Positions 7,482 through 17,118 of a DNA stretch of 64,000 bases are shown piece after piece (the first letter of the stretch is position 1; every line of letters begins with the position of its first letter). Origin of the DNA: Thiomicrospira sp. WB1 (lineage in GTDB: Bacteria > Pseudomonadota > Gammaproteobacteria > Thiomicrospirales > Thiomicrospiraceae); assembly GCF_001507535.1 (NCBI RefSeq), contig NZ_LQBN01000001.1, positions 124,001 to 188,000 of the forward strand, in the 5' to 3' direction. The notes below the pieces were generated by a model. It was not told the DNA's origin. It was given only the letters and a program-made list of their open reading frames with translations, and did no database searches. Made by a program: the position numbers and the translations under genes.

Positions 7482-9161
7482 ATGAATATGAGAACGTTTT
7501 GGTGGCTGGCTCTGGCTTTTACCCTGCTTTGGGTCTGGATGGAGTGGGCCAAATTTCAGCACAAGCAGTCACTGCCCACTGCCAGTGATCGGCCCGCGCA
7601 AACCCAGTCAGCCTCGGGAACGAAGGATGTGCCGGACTCGGTCCCGGCCGGGGATGTGCCCACCGCCAATGATCAGGTGACGGATCAGCCCCAGGATGTG
7701 CCCTCTGCGCAGGCCGACATTGCCAAGGCTCAGCGCATTCATGTCAAAACCGATGTGCTGGATTTGACCCTCGATACGCAGGGCGGCGACATTCGTGAAG
7801 TCTTTCTCCAGGAGTATGCCGCGGCCGATGATCGCAGTCAGCCGTTCCAGCTGATGGGCGACAGTGGGCAGATGATGTACATTGCCCAAAACGGTTTGGC
7901 CACCCAGTCCGGTGCCAACCTGCCTGCGCCGACGCACCGTTCGGTTTATCAGGCGCAGCAGACCCGTTATGAACTGCAGGGCGACACGCTGGATGTGCCC
8001 ATGACGTGGCAGCAGGATGGGATCAAAGTCACCAAAACCTACCACTTTACCCGCGGGGAGTATGTGGTCGGCGTCAGTTATCGCATTGAGAACCAGTCTG
8101 AGCAGGAATGGGCCGGAAGCCTGTACTCACAGCTCAAACGCAACAAATACGACCCGGAACACAGTGCGCTGATGTATACCTACACCGGCCCGGCGTTGTA
8201 TGACGGCAATGCGGAAGACAAGTTCGTCAAGCACTCCTTTGATGACCTGGAGACCTCACGGATCGAAGGCAAACAGGTCAACGGCGGTTGGGCGGCCATG
8301 ATCCAGCATTACTTCATTTCAGCGGTGATTCCGGATCAGGAAGCACAGAACCGTTTTTATGCCAAGCCGGTGGGCAATGGTGAATACGCGGCCGGTGTGG
8401 TCGAACCCATGTCCAAGCTGGCACCGGGTGAGAGCGCAACGCTCAAAACCGAACTCTATATGGGACCGATCATTCAGAACCGTCTGGAAGACATCGCACC
8501 CGGCCTGGAGATGACCGTGGATTACGGCATCTTTACCCTGATTTCCGAGCCGATTTTCTGGGTGTTGGACAAGATTCATTCGTTGGTCGGTAACTGGGGC
8601 TGGGCCATCATTATTTTGACCATTCTGATCAAATTGCTGTTCTACAAGCTGTCGGAGACGTCCTATCGTTCCATGGCCAAGCTGAAGAAATTTCAGCCTA
8701 AGCTCAAGCAATTGAAAGAAAACTATGGCGATGACAAAGCGCTGTTCCAGCAGAAGATGATGAAGCTCTACAAGGAAGAGAAGATCAATCCGCTGGGCGG
8801 GTGCCTGCCGATTCTGGTGCAGATGCCGGTGTTCATTGCGCTTTACTGGGTGTTGCTGTATTCCGCGGAAATGCGTCAGGCGCCTTGGATTCTGTGGATC
8901 GATGACCTGTCCACCAAAGACCCTTATTTCATCCTGCCGGTTCTGATGGGGATTTCCATGTGGGTGCAGCAAAAGCTTAACCCGTCGGCGATGATGGATG
9001 AGATGCAGCAGAAAGTGATGAAAGCACTGCCGTTCATCTTTACCGTCTTCTTTATGTTCTTCCCGGCCGGTCTGGTTCTATACTGGCTGGTGAACAACAT
9101 TCTGTCGGTGGCCCAGCAGTGGTACATCACCCGCAAAATCGAAGCCGGTGAAGAAAAATAA
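7482..9161 (+). CDS. yidC: Membrane protein insertase YidC (Oxa1 family)
   Basis: YidC inserts and folds inner-membrane proteins alone or with SecYEG. The 559-residue product has an N-terminal anchor (about residues 4-22) and a large periplasmic beta-sandwich domain with an acidic/proline-rich linker. The C-terminal five-helix insertase core begins near residue 345 and includes MAKLKKFQPKLKQLKE in the cytoplasmic loop and INPLGGCLPILVQMPVF. The start at 7482 has AGGAAA upstream. The small gene yidD, normally between rnpA and yidC, is absent: the gap is only 34 bp. Confidence 0.97.
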   Translation: MNMRTFWWLALAFTLLWVWMEWAKFQHKQSLPTASDRPAQTQSASGTKDVPDSVPAGDVPTANDQVTDQPQDVPSAQADIAKAQRIHVKTDVLDLTLDTQGGDIREVFLQEYAAADDRSQPFQLMGDSGQMMYIAQNGLATQSGANLPAPTHRSVYQAQQTRYELQGDTLDVPMTWQQDGIKVTKTYHFTRGEYVVGVSYRIENQSEQEWAGSLYSQLKRNKYDPEHSALMYTYTGPALYDGNAEDKFVKHSFDDLETSRIEGKQVNGGWAAMIQHYFISAVIPDQEAQNRFYAKPVGNGEYAAGVVEPMSKLAPGESATLKTELYMGPIIQNRLEDIAPGLEMTVDYGIFTLISEPIFWVLDKIHSLVGNWGWAIIILTILIKLLFYKLSETSYRSMAKLKKFQPKLKQLKENYGDDKALFQQKMMKLYKEEKINPLGGCLPILVQMPVFIALYWVLLYSAEMRQAPWILWIDDLSTKDPYFILPVLMGISMWVQQKLNPSAMMDEMQQKVMKALPFIFTVFFMFFPAGLVLYWLVNNILSVAQQWYITRKIEAGEEK

Positions 9162-9171
9162 AGGATCTGTG

Positions 9172-9513
9172 ATGCAGCTGACCTACGAAAAACCTGGAAA
9201 AGACCATCCGATGTTCGGACGGGTTGACTTCATTGTCGCCGATGGCACCACCCCGCTGTGCTACAAAGTCGGCGAGCAGTACCTGCCGCTGGAAACCGGT
9301 GCTCAGCCGGCTGCGCAGACGACATCCGACGCGTCCTCCTCGGCTTCGGTGGCCACCCGTGATCTGTTCGTCTTGTCGTTCAAAATCAATGACGAGGCAG
9401 AAGAAATGACCTTCACCTCGAAAAAGAAGCTGGACAAAGCCCGTACGGCTTTGAGCGAGCGGCCATTTGTCTCGGATCTGGCCGTTAAAACCTATCAAGT
9501 GCTGGCCGAGTAG
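9172..9513 (+). CDS. Small protein of unknown function downstream of yidC
   Basis: I do not recognise this 113-residue soluble protein. It has no signal peptide or membrane segment. A Ser/Ala/Thr-rich linker at about residues 43-58 separates two small regions. The start is the ATG at 9172 with AAGGA 7 bp upstream; a GTG at 9148 would overlap yidC. It lies 10 bp after yidC and before a strong terminator, so it is most likely co-transcribed with rpmH-rnpA-yidC. Confidence 0.65.
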   Translation: MQLTYEKPGKDHPMFGRVDFIVADGTTPLCYKVGEQYLPLETGAQPAAQTTSDASSSASVATRDLFVLSFKINDEAEEMTFTSKKKLDKARTALSERPFVSDLAVKTYQVLAE

Positions 9514-9541
9514 TGGTTGTGCGCCGGCGCCTGTTTTCTCA

Positions 9542-9563
9542 ACGCCCATTACGGGCGTTTTTT
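9542..9563 (+). terminator. Rho-independent terminator of the rpmH-rnpA-yidC operon
   Basis: Stem ACGCCC/GGGCGT with a 5-nt loop is followed by six T residues. Confidence 0.85.
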
Positions 9564-9594
9564 GTCTCTATGATCGCCGTCATGGGCGGTTGTC

Positions 9595-10986
9595 ATGACT
9601 GATCCGTTGTTGTCCGCGCACAGCGAAACCATCGTTGCGCTGGCCACGCCACCGGGTCGGGGCGGCGTTGGGATTGTGCGTGTGTCAGGCCCCAAGAGCC
9701 GGGCCATCGCCGAGGCCATGCTGGGCACCTGTCCGGCCCCACGTTATGCGCATTACGGCCCTTTTTACGGCGAAGACGGGGCAGTGCTGGATGAAGGCAT
9801 TGCCCTGTTTTTCAAGGGGCCGCATTCGTTCACTGGCGAAGACGTGGTCGAATTTCAGGGCCACGGTGGCCCGGTGGTGATGCAGTGGTTGCTCAACCGT
9901 GCCGTGGCGCTGGGCGCGCGACTGGCTGAGCCGGGTGAATTTTCTCAACAGGCGTTTCTCAATGACAAGTTGGATCTGGCTCAGGCCGAAGCCATTGCCG
10001 ATTTGATTGAAGCCAGCTCCGACCAGGCTGCGCGTTCAGCACTGCGTTCGCTTCAGGGGGCCTTCTCCGACGAAATCCATGCCCTGGTGGAAGCGCTGAT
10101 CGCTCTGCGGATTTATGTGGAAGCGGCGATTGACTTTCCCGATGAGGAAATCGACTTTCTCAGCGACGGTAAGGTGGCGGCTGACTTGGACGCGATTGCC
10201 CAGCAGCTCGACAGCGTGCTGGCCCGTTCGCGCCAGGGGGCCATGCTGCGCGACGGTTTGTCTGTGGTGATTCTGGGGCGGCCCAATGCGGGCAAATCCA
10301 GTTTGCTCAATGCCCTGTCAGGCCGCGAATCGGCGATTGTGACCGACATTGCCGGAACCACCCGCGACATTGTGAAAGAAGAAATTGTCATCGATGGATT
10401 GCCCTTGCATGTGCTGGATACCGCCGGTTTGCGCGAGGCCACTGATGCGGTGGAAAAAATCGGCATCGAGCGTGCCTGGGCCGCGCTGGATCAAGCCGAT
10501 CACGTGTTGGTGATGGTGCAGGCGGGGGAGAGCATGGACGAATCTGACCGCCGCATCCTTGACCGCCTGCCGGAGGGTATTCCTGTGACCCTGATTCACA
10601 ATAAAATCGATCTGATTGAAAAAACACCAGGCCTGGTCAAAAATGACGCCGCGGAGCAGGCAAAAAGCGGGGTGGAAACCCAGATTTGGCTGTCGGCCAA
10701 ACACGGCGCCGGGCTGGGCCTGCTGACCCGGCATCTGAAAGAGCGCATGGGATTGGTGCAAACCGGGGAAGGCGTGGTCATGGCCCGCGAACGCCACATT
10801 CAGGCGCTGGAAGTGGCGCAGCAATTCGTGGCGTCGGGAGCGGTGCAGTTGCATGAGTTTGCCGCCGGTGAGCTGCTGGCGGAAGATCTGCGTCAGGCCC
10901 AACAGGCACTGTCGTCGATCACCGGCGAATTCACCTCCGACGATCTGCTGGGTCGGATTTTTTCATCCTTCTGTATCGGGAAATAG
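9595..10986 (+). CDS. mnmE: tRNA uridine-5-carboxymethylaminomethyl modification GTPase MnmE
   Basis: MnmE works with MnmG to modify U34 of certain tRNAs. The 463-residue protein has the tetrahydrofolate-binding N-domain and an inserted G domain (G1 GRPNAGKSS near residue 228, G3 DTAGLR, G4 NKID). It keeps the C-terminal CIGK with the conserved cysteine. The start is the ATG at 9595, 31 bp after the terminator. An exact palindrome plus A-tract (10626) encodes TPGLVKN about residue 344, just after G4, in a loop likely to tolerate insertion. Confidence 0.98.
   Translation: MTDPLLSAHSETIVALATPPGRGGVGIVRVSGPKSRAIAEAMLGTCPAPRYAHYGPFYGEDGAVLDEGIALFFKGPHSFTGEDVVEFQGHGGPVVMQWLLNRAVALGARLAEPGEFSQQAFLNDKLDLAQAEAIADLIEASSDQAARSALRSLQGAFSDEIHALVEALIALRIYVEAAIDFPDEEIDFLSDGKVAADLDAIAQQLDSVLARSRQGAMLRDGLSVVILGRPNAGKSSLLNALSGRESAIVTDIAGTTRDIVKEEIVIDGLPLHVLDTAGLREATDAVEKIGIERAWAALDQADHVLVMVQAGESMDESDRRILDRLPEGIPVTLIHNKIDLIEKTPGLVKNDAAEQAKSGVETQIWLSAKHGAGLGLLTRHLKERMGLVQTGEGVVMARERHIQALEVAQQFVASGAVQLHEFAAGELLAEDLRQAQQALSSITGEFTSDDLLGRIFSSFCIGK
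10626..10637. repeat. Dispersed palindrome ACCAGGCCTGGT, copy 4 (full 17-mer)
   Basis: Exact copy followed by CAAAA on the plus strand, in mnmE, encoding TPGLVK. Confidence 0.92.
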
Positions 10987-10988
10987 CA

Positions 10989-11168
10989 ATGTTACGGATC
11001 ATGAATTGGATTGTTGGCTGGTTCGGCTATGAATGGGTGCTTGATTCGCGTCCGCGGCCAGTGGAGGATGAGTCGGACCCGATTTCGGATGAGGGCTGGG
11101 AAGACGTGCACGCCCATTCGCCTCGCTATCGTTTGCAAAAACGGGCACATACGGGAGCAGAGCATTGA
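10989..11168 (+). CDS. Small 59-residue protein, translationally coupled to the CDF gene
   Basis: This short frame starts 3 bp after the mnmE stop and ends with a TGA overlapping the TTG start of the CDF transporter. The N-terminus is hydrophobic and aromatic (WIVGWFGYEWVL, about residues 7-18) and the remainder is acidic and hydrophilic. No family is recognised. The tight packing between two real genes and the stop-start overlap support its being translated. It may act as a membrane-peripheral partner or simply couple translation. Confidence 0.5.
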   Translation: MLRIMNWIVGWFGYEWVLDSRPRPVEDESDPISDEGWEDVHAHSPRYRLQKRAHTGAEH

Positions 11169-12142
11169 AACAGGCCAAACCGTCCGAGTTGAGCGTGCCA
11201 GACCGCCTGAAGCTGGAAAAAACCGGGATCAAACTGGTGATGATCGGGGATGCCCTGATGGCGATTCTCGGGTTTGTGTTCTTTTATGCCACCTATTCCC
11301 ATGCCATTCTGATGGACGCGGTCTATCCGTTCATTGATCTGGTGGCGGCGCTGTTGACCTTGCGGGTGGTGTCGCTGTTTGCCCGCCAGACGCGCCAGCC
11401 GGATTCGAGTCATCACCTCATGGGCTATGCCGTGTTTGAGCCGGTGCTCAACTTCATCAAGGGCATCCTGATTTTGGGGGTGATTCTGGTTGCCTTTTAT
11501 ATGTCGGTTAAGGCTCTGTTTACCGGCGGGCGAATGATCGATGCGCACACGGCGGTGTTTTATTCGGTGTTGGCCTCCCTGATTAATTTCGGTCTGGCCT
11601 GGTATCTGCACCGTTTGAATCGCCACGCTCAGTCATCACTGATTGATGTGGACCTGAAGGGCTGGCTGATTGGGGGCTGGCTGTCGATTGCGGTGGGACT
11701 GTCGTTTGCGCTGGCGATCTGGCTGGAGCAGTTGGGTTGGTACAGTTGGCTGCCCTACACGGATCCGGTGGTGGTGGTGATTCTGATTCTGGTCATTCTG
11801 CCGATGCCATTGAAAATCCTCAAGGATAACGGCTTGCAGATTGTGCGTCGCAGCGGCAACAGTGAGAAAGGGCGCCTGCTGAAGCAGCGCATTGTCAGCG
11901 CACTGAGCGGGCTGGCCGATCAGGCGGGGCAACCGGTGACGCCACAAGACGTGAAAATGCGTTATCTGCAGATGGGGCGCATGGTGTATGTGCAGGCGTA
12001 TGTGTTGCTGCCCGCGCAGACCGACGTGACGCTGAGTCAGCAGGATGCGGCCCGCGCCCGGGTGTATCAGGCGTTGGCCCGGGAATTGGATTATTTTTCA
12101 CTGGATGTGGTGTTTACCCAGCAAAGCGAGTGGCTGGCCTAG
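11165..12142 (+). CDS. Cation diffusion facilitator (CDF) family transporter
   Basis: CDF proteins export divalent metals in exchange for protons. The 325-residue protein has six hydrophobic segments and a cytoplasmic C-terminal domain (from about residue 235). The metal-site acidic pairs appear as DAVYPFID in helix 2 and DVDLKG in helix 5, an unusual variant lacking the common HxxxD form, so the metal is uncertain. The start is a TTG at 11165 with GGAG about 9 bp upstream, overlapping the preceding stop. It precedes the RND pair by 43 bp. Confidence 0.75.
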   Translation: MKQAKPSELSVPDRLKLEKTGIKLVMIGDALMAILGFVFFYATYSHAILMDAVYPFIDLVAALLTLRVVSLFARQTRQPDSSHHLMGYAVFEPVLNFIKGILILGVILVAFYMSVKALFTGGRMIDAHTAVFYSVLASLINFGLAWYLHRLNRHAQSSLIDVDLKGWLIGGWLSIAVGLSFALAIWLEQLGWYSWLPYTDPVVVVILILVILPMPLKILKDNGLQIVRRSGNSEKGRLLKQRIVSALSGLADQAGQPVTPQDVKMRYLQMGRMVYVQAYVLLPAQTDVTLSQQDAARARVYQALARELDYFSLDVVFTQQSEWLA

Positions 12143-12185
12143 CGTTCTTGTCAGATCGGCTCGCGCTCGGAACAAAGGAGTCACA

Positions 12186-13349
12186 ATGGATCATCAACGA
12201 CAGGAAGCAGCGATGAGGCCAATCCGTTGGCGCCCGGTGCATCTGATGGGCTGGCTTTTGGCTGGGTTGATGGGTGGCCTGAGCGGCTGTACGCCTGCGG
12301 ATTCGGATGCGGCCTCACAAGCCGAGCCGCCGCCGGTGGTGCAGGCGTTTGCACTTGAGCGGGCTCCCCTGCCGGGCCGAACCCTGCAGGGCACGATTGA
12401 GCCGCGCTTTGCCAGTGCACTGAGTTTTCGCGTCGGCGGTAAGCTGATCGAGCGCGGGGTGGACGTGGGGGACCGACGTGAGCCGGGGGCGGTGCTGATG
12501 CGGCTTGACCCCACTGACTATCAGCTGACACGGGATACCTTGCAGGCGGACATGCAGGCGACCCGTTCTGAAATCGTCAATGCCCGTGCCGAACTGGCCC
12601 GTCTGCAGCGCCTCTTTCAAAAGAATCTGACTTCGGAGCAATCGCTGGATCAGGCAAAAAATCACCTCAATGTCCTCAACGCCCGCTTGAAAGCGCAACA
12701 GCGCCAGGCGGCTCAAACCCAGCATCAGATTGATTACACTTCTTTACGTGTGCCCGAGGCCTTGGCGGGGCCGGTTGAGATCACGAGTCTTTTGGCGGAA
12801 AAAGGCGAGGTCGTTCGTGCCGGCCAACCGGTGCTGCGTCTGGCCAGTGTGCAGCCCACCGAGGTCAAGGTGGCACTGCCTCGGTCTATGCGAGCCAACC
12901 CCCCCGCGCAACTGGCGCTCTCTTTGGCGTCAGCCTCGTTTTCGCTTTCCCTGAAACGTATGGGCGATCAAGCCGACGCTCAGAGCCGGACCTGGCCCGC
13001 CTGGTATGGTCTGGCCGATCACCAAAATCACCAGGCCTGGTTAAAACAGGCCCATTGGGGCGAGACGGTGACCTTGTCAGAAGCGGACACGCCCAGCGCT
13101 TGGCGCGTGCCCGTGAGTGCGGTGTTGCGACGCGGGTCGGGTGCCACAGTGTGGCGCCTGCTCGCCGATGAGACCGTTGATACCGGGTATCGTTTGGTGG
13201 CGTTACCCGTCACAGTGGTGTCAATCAATCATCAATGGGCCTGGATTGAGACGCCCTCTGATGCTGATCTGATGGCGGGGGATGAGTTGGTGGCGTTCGG
13301 GGCGCATCGACTCCATGCCGGACAAACGGTACGGAGGCTGGCGCCTTGA
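12186..13349 (+). CDS. RND efflux periplasmic adaptor lipoprotein
   Basis: The 387-residue membrane-fusion protein links the RND pump encoded next to an outer-membrane channel. The N-terminus ends in a lipobox (LSGC, Cys about residue 37), and coiled-coil helices occupy roughly residues 120-180. A lipoyl half-motif (GEVVRAGQPVLRL) follows. The start is the ATG at 12186 directly after AAAGGAG; longer upstream frames are spurious. Its stop overlaps the pump's TTG start. An exact palindrome at 13030 encodes HQAWLK at about residue 283. Confidence 0.9.
   Translation: MDHQRQEAAMRPIRWRPVHLMGWLLAGLMGGLSGCTPADSDAASQAEPPPVVQAFALERAPLPGRTLQGTIEPRFASALSFRVGGKLIERGVDVGDRREPGAVLMRLDPTDYQLTRDTLQADMQATRSEIVNARAELARLQRLFQKNLTSEQSLDQAKNHLNVLNARLKAQQRQAAQTQHQIDYTSLRVPEALAGPVEITSLLAEKGEVVRAGQPVLRLASVQPTEVKVALPRSMRANPPAQLALSLASASFSLSLKRMGDQADAQSRTWPAWYGLADHQNHQAWLKQAHWGETVTLSEADTPSAWRVPVSAVLRRGSGATVWRLLADETVDTGYRLVALPVTVVSINHQWAWIETPSDADLMAGDELVAFGAHRLHAGQTVRRLAP
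13030..13041. repeat. Dispersed palindrome ACCAGGCCTGGT, copy 5
   Basis: Exact copy in the RND adaptor, flanked by AAAATC on the left and TAAAA on the right. Encodes HQAWLK. Confidence 0.9.
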
Positions 13350-16300
13350 GTTCCAAGCAGCGTTTCAACCTGTCTGCCTATGCGGTGACACACCCGGCGT
13401 TAAGCCTGTATTTTCTGGTGGTGGTGGCGCTGGCCGGTTTGTGGGCGTTTATGAACATGGGCCGTGCCGAAGACCCCAGTTTTGATGTCAATACCATGGT
13501 GGTCAGTGCCAGCTGGCCCGGTGCCAGCGCCGAGCAGATGCAGGGCCAGGTGGCGGACCCGCTGACCCGCGAATTGATGAAAATCCGTTATATGGACCGG
13601 GTGGAAACCAAAGCCCAGCCCGGTGCCGTCAATCTCCTCATTACCTTTGCCGACCACACGCCCGGCGGGTTGACTCAGGATCTGTATTATCAGGTACGAA
13701 AACGACTGACCGATGTGGCCCCAGCGTTACCGCAGGGCGTGCAGGGGCCGGTGTTTAATGATGATTTTGAGGACGTCTACTTCAGTCTGTATGCGCTGAC
13801 CGCCCCCGGCCTGTCGCAATCGGCGATGCTCGACACCGCCGATCATCTGCAGGTCCAACTCAGTCGGATTCAAGGCGTTAAAAAAGTGGATCTGATCGGT
13901 GAACAGGCCTCGCGACTCTGGGTGGATCTGGATTTAACCGCGCTCAGTCAGCGTCAGCTTAGCCCGGCTCAAATTCGACAGGCCCTGCAGGCCCAGTTTT
14001 CGGTGACCGCCGGCGGTTTCAGTGACACTCAGGGGCCGCGGCTGTATCTGCGTTCGCGTTTAAACGGCCAAGGCACCGAACCCGACGCCCGGGGCCTGGC
14101 GAAACTGCCATTGCAAATCGGTGAACAGAGCCTGCGACTGGGTGACGTGGCCGAGGTGTACGCCGGGGTGCAGGATCCCCCGACCTTTCTGGTGCGCAAC
14201 CAGGGTGAGCGGGCCCTGATGCTGGGCGTGGTCATGCAGGATCAGACCAATGGCCTGACGCTGGAAGAGCGTCTGAAAGCATTTGAAACCACGCTGCATC
14301 AGGATTTGCCGGTGGGGATGCAACTGGACAAAGTGACGAATCAGGCCGATGCGATCAAACGCGCGGTCTCGACGTTTGAACTCAAATTCATGACCGCGCT
14401 GCTGGTGGTGTGGCTGGTGAGCCTGGCCACACTGGGGCTGCGCGCCGGAGTGGTGGTGGCATTGGCGGTGCCGTTGACGTTGGCGCTGACGTTTGTGTTC
14501 ATGGTGGTCGAAGGCTTTAATCTGGATCGGATCACATTGGGTGCGCTGATCATTTCGCTGGGGTTGCTGGTGGACGATGCCATCATTGCGATTGAAATGA
14601 TGCTGGTCAAAATGAAAGAGGGGCTCGACAAAGCCAGAGCCGCGGCGTTTGCCTGGCAGGTGACCGCGGCCCCGATGCTGGTGGGCACCCTAGTGACGGT
14701 GGTGGGGTTTCTGCCCATCGGGCTGGCGCAATCGCGCGTGGGTGATTACGCCGGTGGCATTTTCTGGGTGCTGGGCACCACTTTGATTGCGTCCTGGCTG
14801 GTGGCGGTGTATTTCATCCCCTATCTGGGGGTAAAGCTGCTCAAGGTGACGCCTGCGCATGCCACCGGCTCGGGTGATGACCCTTATCAGACCCGGTTTT
14901 ACCAACGCTTGCGCTCACTGATCAAAGGTTGTGTGCGTCGTCGAAAAACCGTGGTGGCGACCACCATCGGCGTGTTTGGGCTTTCGGTGGTGGGCATGGC
15001 CACCCAGGTGGAAAAACAGTTTTTCCCCAGCTCGGATCGACCGGAGCTGATGGTGGATGTGTATCTGCCCAAAGGCTCGTCGATCCGGGCCACCGATGCG
15101 GTGGTCCGCGAGCTGGAAACGGTGATCAAAGACTACGATGAGGTCGAATCCCTGTCGGCCTATGTGGGGCAGGGCGCGCCGCGCTTCTTTCTGGCTCTGA
15201 ATCCGGAGTTGCCCAATCCGGCGTTTGCCAAGATCATTGCGGTGACGCACGACAAAGAAGCCCGCGTGGCCTTGCGTGACAAGCTGCAGGCTCGGATTGA
15301 TGCCGGCGAATTCAGTGAGGCCAGAGTCCGCGTGCATCCGTTATTGTTTGGTCCGCCGGTGCAGTGGCCTGTGAGTTTTCGTGTGATGGGGCCGGAGCTG
15401 GATCAGTTGCGCCCGGTGGCGCAGCGTTTGCGCACGATTATGGCCGAACAGGCGTTTACCCGTGACCCGCACATCCAGTGGGGCGAACAGGCCCCGGTGC
15501 TTGAGCTGGACTTCAACGCTGATCGTCTGGCGCGTCTGGGATTGACGCAGCAGGCCGTCAAGGCGCAATTGGCGGCGGCTCTGCAGGGGGCGGTGGCGAC
15601 TGAAATCAAACGCGATCGGCGCACGCTGGCGATCAAGGTGCGTGCCGATGAGTCTGCACGCACCGATCCTTCACGCCTGGCGGATTTGCCCATTCGTCTG
15701 CCAGCATCAGACACGGCCGCAACGCCAACGGTGCCGCTGTCGCATTTGGCCGAACTGCGCTGGGCGCATGGACTGCCCTGGATGGAGCGGCGCAATCGCG
15801 AACCGGTGTTGCAGGTCAATGCCCAGATCGTTGCCGGCATGCAGCCGCCGGTGGCCACAGAGACGTTGATGCAGGCGTTTGCGCCGGTCCTCAGTGACCT
15901 GCCTCACAATGTCCGGGTCGAAGTGGCCGGGTCGGTGGAGGAGTCGTCCAAGGCACAAAGCTCGATCCAGGTGATGATGCCGTTGATGCTGCTGGTGATC
16001 TCCTTGTTAATCATGCTGCTGGTCAAGTCGATCAGTACGTTGTTTATGGTGTTGGTCACGGCGCCGCTGGGCCTGATCGGCGCGGTGGCGGCGATGCTGC
16101 TGTTTGATCAGCCGTTTGGCTTTGTCGCCAATCTGGGGCTGATCGGGTTGGGGGGCATTTTGATGCGTAACACCTTGATTTTGACCGGACAGATTGACGA
16201 CAATCGCCGTCAGGGCATGGCGTTGAGCGAAGCCCTGGTGGATGCCACGGTTCGTCGGGCCCGGCCAGTGATTCTGACGGCGCTGGCGGCCATGCTGGCG

Positions 16301-16438
16301 TTTATCCCTTTGACCACGTCCACTTTCTGGGGGCCGATGGCCTATGTCCTGATCGGTGGGATCGGCGTGGGCACCGTGCTGACCCTCGTGTTTTTGCCGG
16401 CGCTGTATGCGCTCTGGTTTCGGGTCAGGGTGGCGTAG
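13346..16438 (+). CDS. RND family efflux pump permease
   Basis: The 1030-residue inner-membrane pump has the AcrB-type layout of twelve helices and two large periplasmic loops. Helix 4 carries the proton-relay pair in GLLVDDAIIAIE (about residues 403-414). A second helix bundle starts near residue 870. The divergent porter domains resemble the RND subgroup often annotated as uncharacterised efflux transporters; the substrate cannot be assigned. The start is TTG at 13346 with GGAGG about 10 bp upstream, overlapping the adaptor stop. No outer-membrane channel gene is adjacent. Confidence 0.93.
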   Translation: MSSKQRFNLSAYAVTHPALSLYFLVVVALAGLWAFMNMGRAEDPSFDVNTMVVSASWPGASAEQMQGQVADPLTRELMKIRYMDRVETKAQPGAVNLLITFADHTPGGLTQDLYYQVRKRLTDVAPALPQGVQGPVFNDDFEDVYFSLYALTAPGLSQSAMLDTADHLQVQLSRIQGVKKVDLIGEQASRLWVDLDLTALSQRQLSPAQIRQALQAQFSVTAGGFSDTQGPRLYLRSRLNGQGTEPDARGLAKLPLQIGEQSLRLGDVAEVYAGVQDPPTFLVRNQGERALMLGVVMQDQTNGLTLEERLKAFETTLHQDLPVGMQLDKVTNQADAIKRAVSTFELKFMTALLVVWLVSLATLGLRAGVVVALAVPLTLALTFVFMVVEGFNLDRITLGALIISLGLLVDDAIIAIEMMLVKMKEGLDKARAAAFAWQVTAAPMLVGTLVTVVGFLPIGLAQSRVGDYAGGIFWVLGTTLIASWLVAVYFIPYLGVKLLKVTPAHATGSGDDPYQTRFYQRLRSLIKGCVRRRKTVVATTIGVFGLSVVGMATQVEKQFFPSSDRPELMVDVYLPKGSSIRATDAVVRELETVIKDYDEVESLSAYVGQGAPRFFLALNPELPNPAFAKIIAVTHDKEARVALRDKLQARIDAGEFSEARVRVHPLLFGPPVQWPVSFRVMGPELDQLRPVAQRLRTIMAEQAFTRDPHIQWGEQAPVLELDFNADRLARLGLTQQAVKAQLAAALQGAVATEIKRDRRTLAIKVRADESARTDPSRLADLPIRLPASDTAATPTVPLSHLAELRWAHGLPWMERRNREPVLQVNAQIVAGMQPPVATETLMQAFAPVLSDLPHNVRVEVAGSVEESSKAQSSIQVMMPLMLLVISLLIMLLVKSISTLFMVLVTAPLGLIGAVAAMLLFDQPFGFVANLGLIGLGGILMRNTLILTGQIDDNRRQGMALSEALVDATVRRARPVILTALAAMLAFIPLTTSTFWGPMAYVLIGGIGVGTVLTLVFLPALYALWFRVRVA

Positions 16439-17050
16439 ATGGGGTATGCGGTGCCAGCGCGGCCCCATGAGGCCGAGATTGAGGTCAAAAAGAGCCGGTT
16501 TCTGGCGTTTGCGCATCCGGTTGAATCACGTGAGCAAGCCATGGCGATTGTGGCCGACTATAAGGCAGCTTACCCGGATGCGCGTCATCATTGCTGGGCC
16601 TATCAGCTGGGTGACCCGGCCTGTCCTTACAATGCGGGCATGGACGACGACGGCGAACCCTCCGGCACGGCGGGCAAGCCGATTTTGAATGTGCTCAGTC
16701 ACAAGGACGTGGGCGATGTGCTGGTGGTGGTGGTGCGTTATTTTGGCGGCGTGAAATTGGGCGCCGGGGGGTTAACTCGCGCCTACGCCCAATCGGCGCA
16801 GGCGGTGATGGAAACCTTGCCGGTGATCGAAAAGATTGCGCGGCTGGCGGTGCAGGTGACCGGAGATTTTGCCTGTGAGCAGTGGCTGCGTCACCAGGCT
16901 GCGCTGTTTGATGCCGAGGTAGCCGCGGTCGATTACGGGCAAAAAGTCTGTGTGACCCTTTACTGGCCCGAAGCCCAGTGGCCTGAATTCCAGGCCATGC
17001 TCGAGGCTCAGGCCAGTATTGAAAGCTGGAAGCGCCCGCAGGAGGCCTAA
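16439..17050 (+). CDS. IMPACT/YigZ family protein
   Basis: The 203-residue protein has the two-part YigZ architecture. The N-terminal domain carries the signatures DDDGEPSGTAGKPIL (about residues 68-82) and VVVRYFGGVKLGAGGLTRAY, followed by a DUF1949-type C-terminal ferredoxin-like domain. YigZ relatives are thought to act around translation or ribosome-associated regulation, but their biochemical role is unsettled. The ATG directly abuts the stop of the RND pump, so it is the last gene of that operon; the association is probably not functional. Confidence 0.9.
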   Translation: MGYAVPARPHEAEIEVKKSRFLAFAHPVESREQAMAIVADYKAAYPDARHHCWAYQLGDPACPYNAGMDDDGEPSGTAGKPILNVLSHKDVGDVLVVVVRYFGGVKLGAGGLTRAYAQSAQAVMETLPVIEKIARLAVQVTGDFACEQWLRHQAALFDAEVAAVDYGQKVCVTLYWPEAQWPEFQAMLEAQASIESWKRPQEA

Positions 17051-17055
17051 AAACC

Positions 17056-17067
17056 ACCAGGCCTGGT
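17056..17067. repeat. Dispersed palindrome ACCAGGCCTGGT, copy 6 (intergenic)
   Basis: Exact copy 5 bp after the IMPACT gene stop, extended to a 14-bp perfect palindrome (CACCAGGCCTGGTG). It lies outside coding sequence. Confidence 0.9.
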
Positions 17068-17118
17068 GTGTTTGAACGAAGACAATTGAATTAGATGATA
17101 AGGATGCAAGGAGCAGGC

